A DNA stretch of 64,000 nucleotides from Vibrio sinaloensis DSM 21326 (GTDB taxonomy: Bacteria > Pseudomonadota > Gammaproteobacteria > Enterobacterales > Vibrionaceae). Both the position numbers and the translations under genes were made by a program. This document shows, piece after piece, positions 1 through 8,201 of the stretch. A model generated the notes under the pieces. That model ran no database searches. It was not told the DNA's origin and was given only the letters and a program-made list of their open reading frames with translations. Location of the stretch: positions 124,001-188,000 of the forward strand of contig NZ_AEVT01000058.1 in assembly GCF_000189275.1 (NCBI RefSeq), read 5' to 3'. Position 1 is the stretch's first letter, and each line of letters begins with the position of its first letter.

Positions 1-630
1 CAATCGGTATCTGGCGTCTTGACTTCAGCAACAAGCTCACAGGTTTCCTACTCTGCCATGGTGCAGAAGATCACTAAAACCAGCTTAAAACCGGACTTTG
101 GTTGTTTCGTCCTATTTGATGGCGGCTTTTCCGGCCTGGTTGTTATCAACTTTACCGCCAAAGCAGCGCTTGAAGTTTACACCAACTATATGCGCAATAT
201 GGGCATGCCTGAAGAAGAGCTTGCTGTACTGCATACATCCGATGAAGTAGCGGACGTACTTGGCGAGCTTATGAACCAGTTGGTGGGTGACTTCACTAAT
301 CAGGTTCGCAAGGACCTGCAAACGCATATCACGCAAAACCAGCCGAAAATGCTCACTCTCAACAAGCAAGTTATCTTGTCAGTTGATACTAATCTCGATC
401 GCCCGCAAGCTCGTCGCGTAACCTTCTCGACCGAGAAAGGCAATATTTTCTATTTAGAACTCGCGATGGATAAAACTGAGTTTATTCAGTTGGAAGAGTT
501 TGAAACAGTCGAAGACGAAAGCCCAGACGCCATTCTAGAGAAAGCCCGTGAACAAATGGCGCCAAAAAAAGAATCCGGTGGCGAAACGAAAGCCAGTGCC
601 GATGATTTACTCGACGAGCTTGGTATCTAA
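1..630 (+). CDS. DUF3334 family protein (5' end outside window)
   Basis: The reading frame is open from base 1 and runs in phase into the visible protein, so the true start lies upstream and this is a 3' partial gene; the first in-window TTG at 19 is probably not the start. The visible part (about 200 residues) resembles the DUF3334 family of Vibrio, which has the CheX/CheC-like alpha-beta fold of chemotaxis phosphatases. The C-terminal tail (last 40 residues) is acidic and Ser/Lys rich, probably disordered. A phosphatase or phosphorelay role is inferred from fold only. A clean terminator follows the stop, so it ends its transcription unit. Confidence 0.75.
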   Translation, partial: QSVSGVLTSATSSQVSYSAMVQKITKTSLKPDFGCFVLFDGGFSGLVVINFTAKAALEVYTNYMRNMGMPEEELAVLHTSDEVADVLGELMNQLVGDFTNQVRKDLQTHITQNQPKMLTLNKQVILSVDTNLDRPQARRVTFSTEKGNIFYLELAMDKTEFIQLEEFETVEDESPDAILEKAREQMAPKKESGGETKASADDLLDELGI

Positions 631-657
631 CCTGCTCCAATAAGCCGTTCTTATACT

Positions 658-692
658 AACGCCACACGCTTGTAGTGTGGCGTTGTTGTTTA
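658..692 (+). terminator. Rho-independent terminator after the DUF3334 gene
   Basis: A perfect 10-bp stem (658-667 with 675-684, GC-rich core, 7-nt loop) is followed by the T-rich run GTTGTTTATT. It sits 28 nt after the DUF3334 stop codon. Confidence 0.8.
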
Positions 693-807
693 TTCCATCA
701 ACGTCTATCTGCCCGTTATGCCGCTCATTGAATAAGTCGATTTCCGTTTTGGCGCGGAACACGTTAAAATGGTCGACTTTGCAAAAATAGGTACATATTA
801 GTTGTCG

Positions 808-1491
808 ATGAATAAACAAAAAGCCCTGAAAAAAATCGCCAAATGTTTAGAGCTTGGTAACTCCGCAAACGTAAACGAAGCGGCCAATGCGATAAAAATG
901 GCGCACAGTCTGATGCTCAAGTATGGTCTCGACAAAGACGATATTGAGTTTATCAAGATGGGCAAGACTCAATCGACTCACCTATTGCCAGCCAATATCG
1001 GCTCCCAGTTGCTGCGCATTATTCGCGGTATCAACACCAAGTTCGGTGTCGAAGCCGTTCTGCTCAACCACAAAGGTTTAAAAAGAGCCGAGTTCATCGG
1101 TGAAGCTGATCGCGCGATTTTTGCCGCCTTTGCTTTCGACATCATCTATCGAGAGATGAACGAGCAAACAGGTCGTTTCCGCAACAGTTTTGCAGGCTCA
1201 GGCACACCTTCTGGCGAAGTCACTCGCCGCGTCAACTCTTTCCTTTCAGGATGGGTTGAAGGCGCACTAGAAAAACTCCCTATCATCAGCCCTGACGAAG
1301 AGTCGGCGAAAAAGATTGATGATTACATTGATAAAGAATTTCAAAACATCGACCGAGAAACCTTCAAACAGCAGCTCCGCGAAGCGATGAAAAACCTTAC
1401 CGCAGACTATGAAGTCGGCCTTAAGAAAGGACGCACCGTATCCGTCAACCGCCCGATAGATGGTGCCCAAGCCCCGAAAATGCTTCGCTGA
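808..1491 (+). CDS. DUF2786 domain-containing protein
   Basis: The first 40 residues, with pattern KALKKIAKCLELG and then ANAIKMAHSLMLKYGL, match the DUF2786 helical domain found in phage-like and Vibrio chromosomal proteins of unknown function. The remainder is a predicted alpha-beta region followed by a charged helical C-terminus. ATG 808 is preferred to the in-frame TTG at 802 because it gives a normal start; the upstream Shine-Dalgarno match is weak (AGG at 789). It stands alone between the DUF3334 terminator and the promoter of the OmpA-like lipoprotein gene. Function unknown. Confidence 0.8.
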   Translation: MNKQKALKKIAKCLELGNSANVNEAANAIKMAHSLMLKYGLDKDDIEFIKMGKTQSTHLLPANIGSQLLRIIRGINTKFGVEAVLLNHKGLKRAEFIGEADRAIFAAFAFDIIYREMNEQTGRFRNSFAGSGTPSGEVTRRVNSFLSGWVEGALEKLPIISPDEESAKKIDDYIDKEFQNIDRETFKQQLREAMKNLTADYEVGLKKGRTVSVNRPIDGAQAPKMLR

Positions 1492-1519
1492 CCGATCCGT
1501 TCAGCTCCCGTTAAGGTTA

Positions 1520-1569
1520 TGTCAATTAACCTGTCTTCTATTGACATACAGGAGTCTATAGGGTTTATT
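1520..1569 (+). promoter_or_regulatory. Candidate sigma70 promoter with an inverted repeat over the -35 box
   Basis: A perfect -35 hexamer TTGACA (1541-1546) is followed after 17 nt by TTTATT (1564-1569), a 4/6 match to the -10 box. The -35 lies in the right arm of the inverted repeat TGTCAAT-N13-ATTGACA (1520-1526 and 1540-1546), which could be a repressor operator. It would drive the lipoprotein gene that starts at 1626. Confidence 0.45.
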
Positions 1570-1625
1570 CCCTCGCAAATAAAAGATTCAGCTCATCAAT
1601 GGGCTGAGCATACGGAGATGTTATT

Positions 1626-2294
1626 GTGAAAAAAATTACACTAGCCCTTGCTGTCGCGATCGCCCTATCTGGTTGTCAAGCGACTCAACGCCAAAACGCT
1701 ACAACTGGCGAATCCGAAACCAACTCAACCACAACTGGTGCAATCATCGGTGCACTTGCAGGTGCCGCTGTTGGCGTTGCAACAGGTGACGATGCGAAAG
1801 ACCGCCGTAAGCGTGCACTTATCGGTGCGACAGGTGGTGCGGTAGTCGGTGGTGGCGTCGGTTACTACTTCGACAAGCAAGAAGAAGCATTGCGTCAAGA
1901 GCTGCTGAACTCAGGTGTTCAAGTGGAACGTGTCGGTGAAAATCAACTACTGCTTCGCCTTGAAAACGGTATTGGCTTCGCCACCGCATCTCACACCTTA
2001 GACTCTGGTATTCGCAACACTCTCAATGGCGTTGCACGCATTCTGGTTGAATATCCAGATACCAGCCTAGTGATCGACGGTTTTACCGATAGCACAGGTA
2101 GTGATACCACAAACCAACTCCTTTCAGAGCGCCGTGCAGAGTCAGTACGCTCTTACTTGGTTTCTCAAGGCGTAGCAGCAGGTCGCGCTATTGCACGAGG
2201 TAACGGCGAACGCCACCCACTGTGTACCAACAGCACAGCAGAAGGCCGCGCATGTAACCGCCGTGTAGAGATTCAAATTCTGCCACTAAAATAG
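1626..2294 (+). CDS. OmpA-family outer-membrane lipoprotein with glycine-zipper region
   Basis: A GTG start is preceded by GGAG 6-9 nt upstream. Residues 1-17 form a lipoprotein signal with the lipobox LSGC (Cys17). Residues about 35-85 hold Gly/Ala-rich zipper segments (GAIIGALAGAAVGVATG and a second copy with GGAVVGGGVGYYFD). Residues about 105-220 are an OmpA C-terminal domain with the peptidoglycan-binding signature DGFTDSTGSD and the RAESVRSYL helix. The protein therefore likely anchors in the outer membrane and binds meso-diaminopimelate in peptidoglycan, like YiaD/YfiB/Pal-type proteins. A strong terminator follows, so it is probably monocistronic. Confidence 0.9.
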   Translation: MKKITLALAVAIALSGCQATQRQNATTGESETNSTTTGAIIGALAGAAVGVATGDDAKDRRKRALIGATGGAVVGGGVGYYFDKQEEALRQELLNSGVQVERVGENQLLLRLENGIGFATASHTLDSGIRNTLNGVARILVEYPDTSLVIDGFTDSTGSDTTNQLLSERRAESVRSYLVSQGVAAGRAIARGNGERHPLCTNSTAEGRACNRRVEIQILPLK

Positions 2295-2320
2295 TCAGGT
2301 ATGAACTTATCTCATTGATT

Positions 2321-2350
2321 AAATGGCTTCTTCGGAAGCCATTTTTTATT
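2321..2350 (+). terminator. Rho-independent terminator after the OmpA-like gene
   Basis: A perfect 10-bp stem closed by a stable TTCG tetraloop (2321-2330, loop 2331-2334, 2335-2344) is followed by TTTATTT. Confidence 0.9.
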
Positions 2351-2409
2351 TAGCGACTAAATGATTTAAACTATACAACTGAACACAAATCCGTTGTAAG
2401 GGACTTCCT

Positions 2410-3441
2410 TTGAAATTTGTCGCGTTGCTATTGCTGCTACTCTCTCCATTTAGCTTGGCCAATACCATTGAAGTGTTGACCGAACGAGCGCAAAACCAAG
2501 ATGTCGACGCGCAAATCACCTTAGCACAATCGTACCTGACAGGAACCGATGTTACTCCATCACTTCAAGAGGCGATTTATTGGTTTGAGTTAGCCGCCGA
2601 TTCCGGCAGCCAAATTGCCGCAGGAGAGCTTGCTCAGCTTTACTTAGATGATAGCAATGGCCAACGAGACACGGAAAAAGCCGTCTACTGGCTTACCAAG
2701 CTTGCGGTGGATGACAATCCGCAGGCGCAGCTCACTTTGGGACAAGTCTATGAGAGCCTAAGCAGTAAGCTCGATAATCTCGATATGGCTGAAGTCTGGT
2801 ATCGCGTCGCTTCAGAGCAGCTGAGTGAAGCCGAAGACGCTTATGGGCGAGTTCTGGAAAAGAAGTTCAATGCGCAGCGCGCTAAGCAAGTCTCTTCAAT
2901 TGACCAACTTGAAGTCGCATTTGACGACAGTTCAATTGAACTCAGTCCGATTGCCAAGTCCAAAAGTAGTCAACAGCAAGCGGGTAATGATTTCATCTAC
3001 CTTTCTATTGCGCTTTCTGTCGCTCTGGCCGCTTTGATCGCTTGGCACCTCAAGACAACTCGTAAGCTGACCATACAAACTCACCGCACGAGCGATGACA
3101 ATAAAAGCGAGCGCAAAAAGCTAAACGCTCAGATTAAGCAGCAAGAAGCCACCATCAAGCAGCAAAAGCGTCAATTAGAGACGCTGTATCGCCAGTTTAA
3201 AAAGCAGCAGAACCAACGCTCTGAAACACTTAAAGCGAAAGCCGCGCCCCAAGACCAAAAATTGGCTCTGGCGTGCGCGCTATTTGGTTATAAACCAGGG
3301 TCTATCCCCGACAACAAACAAATCAAGGTTCGCTATAAACAGTTGTGCAAAATCTATCACCCAGATCTAAAAGGCAACGAAGAAGACATGAAACGTTTGA
3401 ACGCGGCTTTAAAAGTCATCCTTGCCAATGTTAACAACTAG
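2410..3441 (+). CDS. Membrane-spanning Sel1-repeat / J-domain protein
   Basis: The TTG start follows AAGGGA at a suitable distance. Residues 1-17 are a Sec signal peptide (cleavage after SLA). Residues about 20-145 hold Sel1-like repeats (for example AIYWFELAADSGSQIAAGELAQLYL). A membrane helix lies at about 195-213, then a Lys/Gln-rich coiled coil at about 231-268, and a J domain at about 284-340 with an intact HPD motif (residues 318-320). The predicted topology is periplasmic Sel1 repeats, one crossing and a cytoplasmic J domain that can stimulate DnaK ATPase. The partner is unknown. The gene has no operon neighbours. Confidence 0.82.
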   Translation: MKFVALLLLLLSPFSLANTIEVLTERAQNQDVDAQITLAQSYLTGTDVTPSLQEAIYWFELAADSGSQIAAGELAQLYLDDSNGQRDTEKAVYWLTKLAVDDNPQAQLTLGQVYESLSSKLDNLDMAEVWYRVASEQLSEAEDAYGRVLEKKFNAQRAKQVSSIDQLEVAFDDSSIELSPIAKSKSSQQQAGNDFIYLSIALSVALAALIAWHLKTTRKLTIQTHRTSDDNKSERKKLNAQIKQQEATIKQQKRQLETLYRQFKKQQNQRSETLKAKAAPQDQKLALACALFGYKPGSIPDNKQIKVRYKQLCKIYHPDLKGNEEDMKRLNAALKVILANVNN

Positions 3442-3610
3442 TTACAATTTAGCGATGTCGTTGTAGGTAAATCGCGACAAAGCCGGAATTACTGGGCTAC
3501 GCAATCGATCCCTCTCCCATTACAAATAACAAATGATTAACCTCTTTGTGTTCTTCGTGTCATAATACGCCGCGAAAATGACACCTAAAAATAAAGGTGG
3601 GGAGAACACT

Positions 3611-3793
3611 ATGTTTACTATCGAAGGTATTTGCGACTGGTGTAAAAAACCAGGCCTATTGACATCGCATGAGTATATTGACGGTCTATGTCATCACGCT
3701 TGTAAAGAGTGTAACGATCTAGCGAAACTGGATGTACGTCAATTCAATATTGCTGAACTTGCACAGCGTGAAAAACAGCAAGCAATGCGCTAA
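3611..3793 (+). CDS. Small Cys-rich putative zinc-ribbon protein (60 aa)
   Basis: ATG 3611 is chosen over the in-frame ATG at 3578 because GGTGGGGAG lies directly upstream at proper spacing. The protein carries a CDWC pair near residues 8-11 and a HHACKEC group near residues 29-35, an arrangement that can hold one zinc ion. The C-terminal 25 residues are helical and charged. It resembles small conserved Vibrio proteins of unknown function. A strong terminator follows 28 nt after the stop. Confidence 0.75.
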   Translation: MFTIEGICDWCKKPGLLTSHEYIDGLCHHACKECNDLAKLDVRQFNIAELAQREKQQAMR

Positions 3794-3821
3794 AGCATTA
3801 ACGCTTCTCCAAGGATGAGTG

Positions 3822-3848
3822 GGCCACCGTTAGGGTGGCCTTTTGCTT
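3822..3848 (+). terminator. Rho-independent terminator after the small zinc-ribbon gene
   Basis: The stem GGCCACC (3822-3828) pairs with GGTGGCC (3834-3840), and TTTTGCTTTT follows. Confidence 0.85.
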
Positions 3849-3875
3849 TTCTAAAGGAAGACAATGTATGACATA

Positions 3876-4523
3876 TTATTCTGCATCGGGTTGATTCTCA
3901 GGAGCTGCATTCTGGAACGCTGGAAGAGCTCTCAGCGCCGCAGTGACTTCTTGAATGATTGGATACGACGAAAGATCGACATTAAAGCGCTCAGCATTGT
4001 ATACCTGAGGCACCAGACACACATCGACTAAACTCACCTCATCACCAACGCAGTAACGGCCACGGCAGCCCTGTAGCTTGGTTTCCAAGCTGGCAAAACC
4101 TTGCTCTATCCAGTGTTTATACCACCGAGCTTTATGCTCTGCCTGCAAGTCAAACTGCCCTGATAAATACTGGAGTACGCGCAAGTTATTCAGCGGGTGA
4201 ATGTCGATTGCAATGTCTTGCGCTAGCGATCTAATCAGGTAACGTTGCATGCCCATTTCTGGCACGAGTCGAGCGCCCGGATATTGCTCATCCAAATAAT
4301 CAATGATCGTTAACGATTGATTCAATTGCATTTCACCATCAACCAATACAGGCACCAACTCACTCGGGTTCAGAGACTTGAAACTGGCTTGATGCTGCTC
4401 TCCACCCTCATTAACCAAATGCACCGAACGTTGTTGATAGTTTAACTGTTTAAGGTTCAGTGCAATACGGACTCGATAAGCCGCAGAAGAACGCCAGTAT
4501 CCGTACAAAGTCATCTCAGACAT
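3876..4523 (-). CDS. maiA: Maleylacetoacetate isomerase (zeta-class GST)
   Basis: A 215-residue zeta-class glutathione transferase that isomerises maleylacetoacetate to fumarylacetoacetate, using glutathione, in tyrosine/phenylalanine breakdown. The N-terminal thioredoxin-like domain carries the active-site segment SSAAYRVRIALNLK (residues 12-25) and the glutathione-binding NPSELVPVLVDG...QSLTIIDYLDE region. The all-helical C-terminal domain follows. It is the last gene of the four-gene catabolic operon; its ATG overlaps the fahA stop by one base (TGATG), which implies translational coupling. Confidence 0.95.
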   Translation of the reverse strand: MSEMTLYGYWRSSAAYRVRIALNLKQLNYQQRSVHLVNEGGEQHQASFKSLNPSELVPVLVDGEMQLNQSLTIIDYLDEQYPGARLVPEMGMQRYLIRSLAQDIAIDIHPLNNLRVLQYLSGQFDLQAEHKARWYKHWIEQGFASLETKLQGCRGRYCVGDEVSLVDVCLVPQVYNAERFNVDLSSYPIIQEVTAALRALPAFQNAAPENQPDAE

Positions 4524-5533
4524 CAGTACTTCACCACCTGCTGTTCAATGGCGCCGAAGATTGACTGACCTTCGCTATCCAGCATCTCCATCTTAATTGT
4601 GTCGCCAAAGCGCATAAAACTGGTTGACGGTTGTCCATCACGAATTGTCTCAATCATTCTTACTTCAGCAATACAGGAGTACCCCACTCCACCTTCCGTA
4701 ATCGCGGTACCAAACTCTGTCCCTTGTTTATTCGACACCGTACCTGAGCCAATAATCGCCCCAGCAGAGAGAGGGCGCGTTTTTGCTGCATGCGCGACCA
4801 GTTGAGGGAACTCAAAAGTCATATCGGTACCTGCATTTGGGCAACCAAACGCTTGGCTATTATAGGTCGACAACAAAGGCAGGTTTACCTTGCCACCATC
4901 CCATGCGTCACCCAATTCATCAGGCGTTACCGCGACAGGCGAAAACGCTGAAGAGGGTTTCGACTGGAAGAATCCAAAACCCTTAGCGAGTTCATTCGGA
5001 ATCAATCCACGTAAAGAGACGTCGTTGACCAGCATGATCAAACGGATCGAATCCGCGGCTTCAGAGTCTGACACGCCCATAGGAACGTCGCCAGTCACCA
5101 CCGCAACTTCTCCCTCAAAATCGATGCCGAACTCTTCACTTATTACTGGGATATCATCTTTAGGGCCAAGAAACGCGTCAGAACCGCCTTGATACATAAG
5201 AGGATCCGTCCAAAAACTTGGTGGCATTTCTGCACCACGCGCTTTACGTACTAACTCGACGTGATTAACGTAAGCACTGCCATCTGCCCATTGATAAGCA
5301 CGCGGCAATGGTGATTCACACTGATCTTGGTCGAATGGCAGCTCTTGCACCAACTCTCCCGCATTTAAGGCGGTGTACACTTCTTGCAACTGAGGTTCAT
5401 AACGAGACCAATCGTCGAGCGCTTCTTGCAACGTAGCGGCTATCTCTGGCACCGCGACGCACTTGGTTAATGTTTTATTGACCACAACCAACAGCCCATC
5501 ACGGCGACCATTCTTCAACGTGGCTAACTTCAT
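4523..5533 (-). CDS. fahA: Fumarylacetoacetate hydrolase family protein
   Basis: The product hydrolyses fumarylacetoacetate to fumarate and acetoacetate, the last step of homogentisate breakdown. The FAH catalytic core is visible: the metal-binding acidic motif DFEGEVAVVTGD, the VNDVSLRGLIP segment and the KPSSAFSPVAVTPDELG and GSGTVSNKQG motifs. The start is set at ATG 5533 because AAGGA lies 6 nt upstream; the TTG at 5539 would abut that site. The gene lies between hmgA (16-nt gap) and maiA (1-nt overlap), as in other Vibrio. Confidence 0.93.
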   Translation of the reverse strand: MKLATLKNGRRDGLLVVVNKTLTKCVAVPEIAATLQEALDDWSRYEPQLQEVYTALNAGELVQELPFDQDQCESPLPRAYQWADGSAYVNHVELVRKARGAEMPPSFWTDPLMYQGGSDAFLGPKDDIPVISEEFGIDFEGEVAVVTGDVPMGVSDSEAADSIRLIMLVNDVSLRGLIPNELAKGFGFFQSKPSSAFSPVAVTPDELGDAWDGGKVNLPLLSTYNSQAFGCPNAGTDMTFEFPQLVAHAAKTRPLSAGAIIGSGTVSNKQGTEFGTAITEGGVGYSCIAEVRMIETIRDGQPSTSFMRFGDTIKMEMLDSEGQSIFGAIEQQVVKY

Positions 5534-5549
5534 AATCAATCCTTAATTT

Positions 5550-6677
5550 CTATACTTTCCAACTGTATACGTATTCTTTATTTTCTACCGCGGTTGCTTC
5601 TTCAGCAAAGTTGAGGGCATGGCGAGTATCAATCATGACTGCCACTTCATCGGTAAACTTCTTCTTATATTCTTGGCCCGCTTTAAACGCTTTCGGGTGC
5701 GGTCCGTGAGTAAATCCAGCCGGGTGAAAAGTCACCATTCCTGCTTCTATATTGTCACGGCTGAAAAAGTCGCCTGCGTGGTAGAACAGCACTTCATCGT
5801 AATCGTCGTTGTTATGATAAAACGGCACTTTCAACGCGCCAGGGTCACTCTCTATCGGCCTTGGGACGAAGGTACAGATAACAAACCCAGCACCGACAAA
5901 AGTGGTATGCGCAGACGGGGGAAGATGATAACGATGGGACATCAGCGGCCTGATATCGCGCCAATTCACTTTGACGACCGCTAAGTCACCGTGCCAACCA
6001 ATAGCGTCAAGTGGATTGAACGGATACGTTACCGTACTCACTTGTTCATGGCGCTTGATATGAACTTGCGTCGATGCTTCCGAATACTGCGCTTTAAACT
6101 TGTCGTTGATCGATGGAACTTGTAACACCGCAGGGTCAAAAACCGCGTGATTACCTACCATACCCTTATCTGGTAAGGTATACGCAGCATCGGTATTTTC
6201 CACCATTAAGATGAACATTGGCTCGCTAGGCTCTAGACGCCAATTGGTAGAGCGAGGGATGACGACATAATCCCCCTCGCTGACTTCTAAGTGACCATAA
6301 TCGCTAAAGAAATCTGCTTTACCTTGGTGGATAAACAACAACTCGTCTCCATCCGCATTACGGACTAGAAACTCCATTTTCTCATCCATACGCCAGATTC
6401 GGATTTTGCAATCAGCGTTATGCAGAAGATGAGGAACGGCCCAAGGAGAGGTTTGCGCCGCTTTCTCTACCAAATTGAAATTAAACGCTCTTGGGCGCAG
6501 CTCTCCATCCCACTCCGTCCACCCCGTGGGTGCGTGTTGATGATGAAAATGCGCCGCCGGACCAAAGAAACCACTTCGGCCAGCTTCACGTTCATAAATT
6601 GCCTCTTCTGGGAAATCGGCATGTGCTTGTTTAGAGCACACCCCCTCCCGATGAGGGAATGTGATCCATTTATGCAT
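5550..6677 (-). CDS. hmgA: Homogentisate 1,2-dioxygenase
   Basis: This iron-dependent ring-cleaving enzyme turns homogentisate into maleylacetoacetate. At 375 residues it is the shorter bacterial form (classical enzymes are about 430-450). The cupin core is clear. Likely Fe(II) ligands lie in the PFYHNNDDYDEVLFYHAGDF segment (His and Glu) and in HPAGFTHGPHP (His). The ATG overlaps the hppD stop codon by 8 nt (ATGCATAA), so the two are co-translated. Loss of this gene in Vibrio typically leads to brown pyomelanin from accumulated homogentisate (established knowledge). Confidence 0.93.
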   Translation of the reverse strand: MHKWITFPHREGVCSKQAHADFPEEAIYEREAGRSGFFGPAAHFHHQHAPTGWTEWDGELRPRAFNFNLVEKAAQTSPWAVPHLLHNADCKIRIWRMDEKMEFLVRNADGDELLFIHQGKADFFSDYGHLEVSEGDYVVIPRSTNWRLEPSEPMFILMVENTDAAYTLPDKGMVGNHAVFDPAVLQVPSINDKFKAQYSEASTQVHIKRHEQVSTVTYPFNPLDAIGWHGDLAVVKVNWRDIRPLMSHRYHLPPSAHTTFVGAGFVICTFVPRPIESDPGALKVPFYHNNDDYDEVLFYHAGDFFSRDNIEAGMVTFHPAGFTHGPHPKAFKAGQEYKKKFTDEVAVMIDTRHALNFAEEATAVENKEYVYSWKV

Positions 6678-7743
6678 CGTCTAATACTCCACGGCGAATT
6701 TGATCTTCTTCAATCGACTCGAATAGGGCTTTAAAGTTACCTTCACCGAAACCTTCATTGCCTTTGCGCTGGATGATTTCAAAGAACACTGGGCCAATCA
6801 CTGTCTGAGTAAAAATCTGCAATAAGATGCCATCCTTCATTGGTGCACCATCGATTAGGATTTGCAGATCACGCAGTTTGCTCACATCTTCGCTATGCCC
6901 TTCGACGCGTTGGTCTACTTTTTCATAGTAAGTATCAGGAGTCGGCATGAAGTCCATGCCGCGATCGCGAAGTGTTTGCACGGTTTGATAGATGTCGTCT
7001 GTAGTTAACGCAATGTGCTGGATGCCTTCTCCGTTGTATTCACGGATAAACTCTTCAATTTGCGATTTGTCGTCCGAGGACTCATTAATTGGAATGCGAA
7101 TTTTTCCACACGGAGCCGTCATCGCACGACTGACTAGGCCAGTGAGCTTACCTTCAATATCGAAGTAGCGGATCTCGCGGAAGTTACCGATACGCTCGTA
7201 GAAGCCCGACCAAACATCCATATTGCCTTGCTTAACGTTGTGAGTAAGGTGATCGATCTCATACATACCCACGTCCATTTTGGCTAAACGCTCATCGGCA
7301 TCCGGGTAAAACACAAAGTCAACGTCATAGATGCTTTGTTTGCCGTAGCGGTCAACAAAGTACAGCAGGCTCTCACCAATGCCGTAAATGGCTGGAATAC
7401 TTAGCTCCATGGGACCTATTTCTGTTTTGTATTCTTGTGCCCCATTGTCTAACGCATGCGCTAGTGCTGAAGCGGCATCTTTAACACGAAAAGCCATACC
7501 GCATACGGACGGCCCGTGAACTTTGGCAAAGCCCTCCGCTTGACTGTGCGGTTGAGCATTGACAATAAAACTGATGTCTCCTTGGCGATACAGCCAAGCG
7601 TCTTTAGAACGGTGTTTAGCAATCTCAGCAAAGCCTAGAGAGTTAAACAAATCTTTAAGCGCCTGTATCCCTGCGTTATCCGCAGCGGTGTATTCAACAA
7701 ACTCAAAACCATCAGTACCTAGTGGATTAAACGCTTGGTTCAT
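6670..7743 (-). CDS. hppD: 4-hydroxyphenylpyruvate dioxygenase
   Basis: First enzyme of the operon: it converts 4-hydroxyphenylpyruvate to homogentisate with Fe(II) and O2. Two VOC-fold halves are visible. The iron ligands are recognisable as His in YEIDHLTHNV, His in GIQHIALTTDD and Glu in FFEIIQRKG. The longest frame starts at 7842, but the start is set at ATG 7743, which has AGAGGGA upstream and begins the conserved protein (MNQAFNPLG), giving 357 residues. Two TyrR-like boxes lie 110-200 nt upstream. Confidence 0.95.
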   Translation of the reverse strand: MNQAFNPLGTDGFEFVEYTAADNAGIQALKDLFNSLGFAEIAKHRSKDAWLYRQGDISFIVNAQPHSQAEGFAKVHGPSVCGMAFRVKDAASALAHALDNGAQEYKTEIGPMELSIPAIYGIGESLLYFVDRYGKQSIYDVDFVFYPDADERLAKMDVGMYEIDHLTHNVKQGNMDVWSGFYERIGNFREIRYFDIEGKLTGLVSRAMTAPCGKIRIPINESSDDKSQIEEFIREYNGEGIQHIALTTDDIYQTVQTLRDRGMDFMPTPDTYYEKVDQRVEGHSEDVSKLRDLQILIDGAPMKDGILLQIFTQTVIGPVFFEIIQRKGNEGFGEGNFKALFESIEEDQIRRGVLDDA

Positions 7744-7855
7744 TCTTGATCCCTCTTTCCATGTGTTAGCGTGTATAGCTAAAGATTTGCCCATAAGAGC
7801 GGCAAAAGGAACCTTTTGGAGCAACATAGCCAACCTCAGCATCAGCGCTAAAATG

Positions 7856-7873
7856 TGTAAACTTTGTTAAACC
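7856..7873 (-). promoter_or_regulatory. Candidate TyrR box, proximal (hppD promoter)
   Basis: TGTAAA-CTTTGT-TAAACC compared with the TyrR consensus TGTAAA-N6-TTTACA. One arm is perfect and the other is 3/6, and the key G-N14-C pair of TyrR boxes is kept (G7857, C7872). Confidence 0.4.
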
Positions 7874-7920
7874 AAATTAAAATAAACACCAAATAACAAA
7901 AGGTTAGACACAAAAACAAA

Positions 7921-7938
7921 GGTAACATTTAATTTACA
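7921..7938 (-). promoter_or_regulatory. Candidate TyrR box, distal (hppD promoter)
   Basis: GGTAAC-ATTTAA-TTTACA matches the consensus TGTAAA-N6-TTTACA at 10 of 12 arm positions and keeps G-N14-C (G7922, C7937). Its centre lies 65 bp, about six helical turns, from the proximal box, so two bound dimers would face the same side. This suits tyrosine-responsive control of the catabolic operon. Confidence 0.45.
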
Positions 7939-8201
7939 TTTATTGTTCCTGTACGGCTGTGGATACACCCCTTCTTCCGTCATATCAATCTAGCACTCTC
8001 TCGGTTTCATAAATGCAAGATTAATAACAATCACTTATCTCTATTCGACGCTGTTATTGAAGGCAGTGCTGGGTTTAACAGCACGTAAACATCTGCCTCA
8101 ATTGAGCGCAAAAGAGTTCGCCAAGAATTGATTTACCTCAGTTTAGCGAGAAGAAACACGGGATAAGGTATGGGTCTCTGTTCCCACACATAGGTATGAC
8201 A

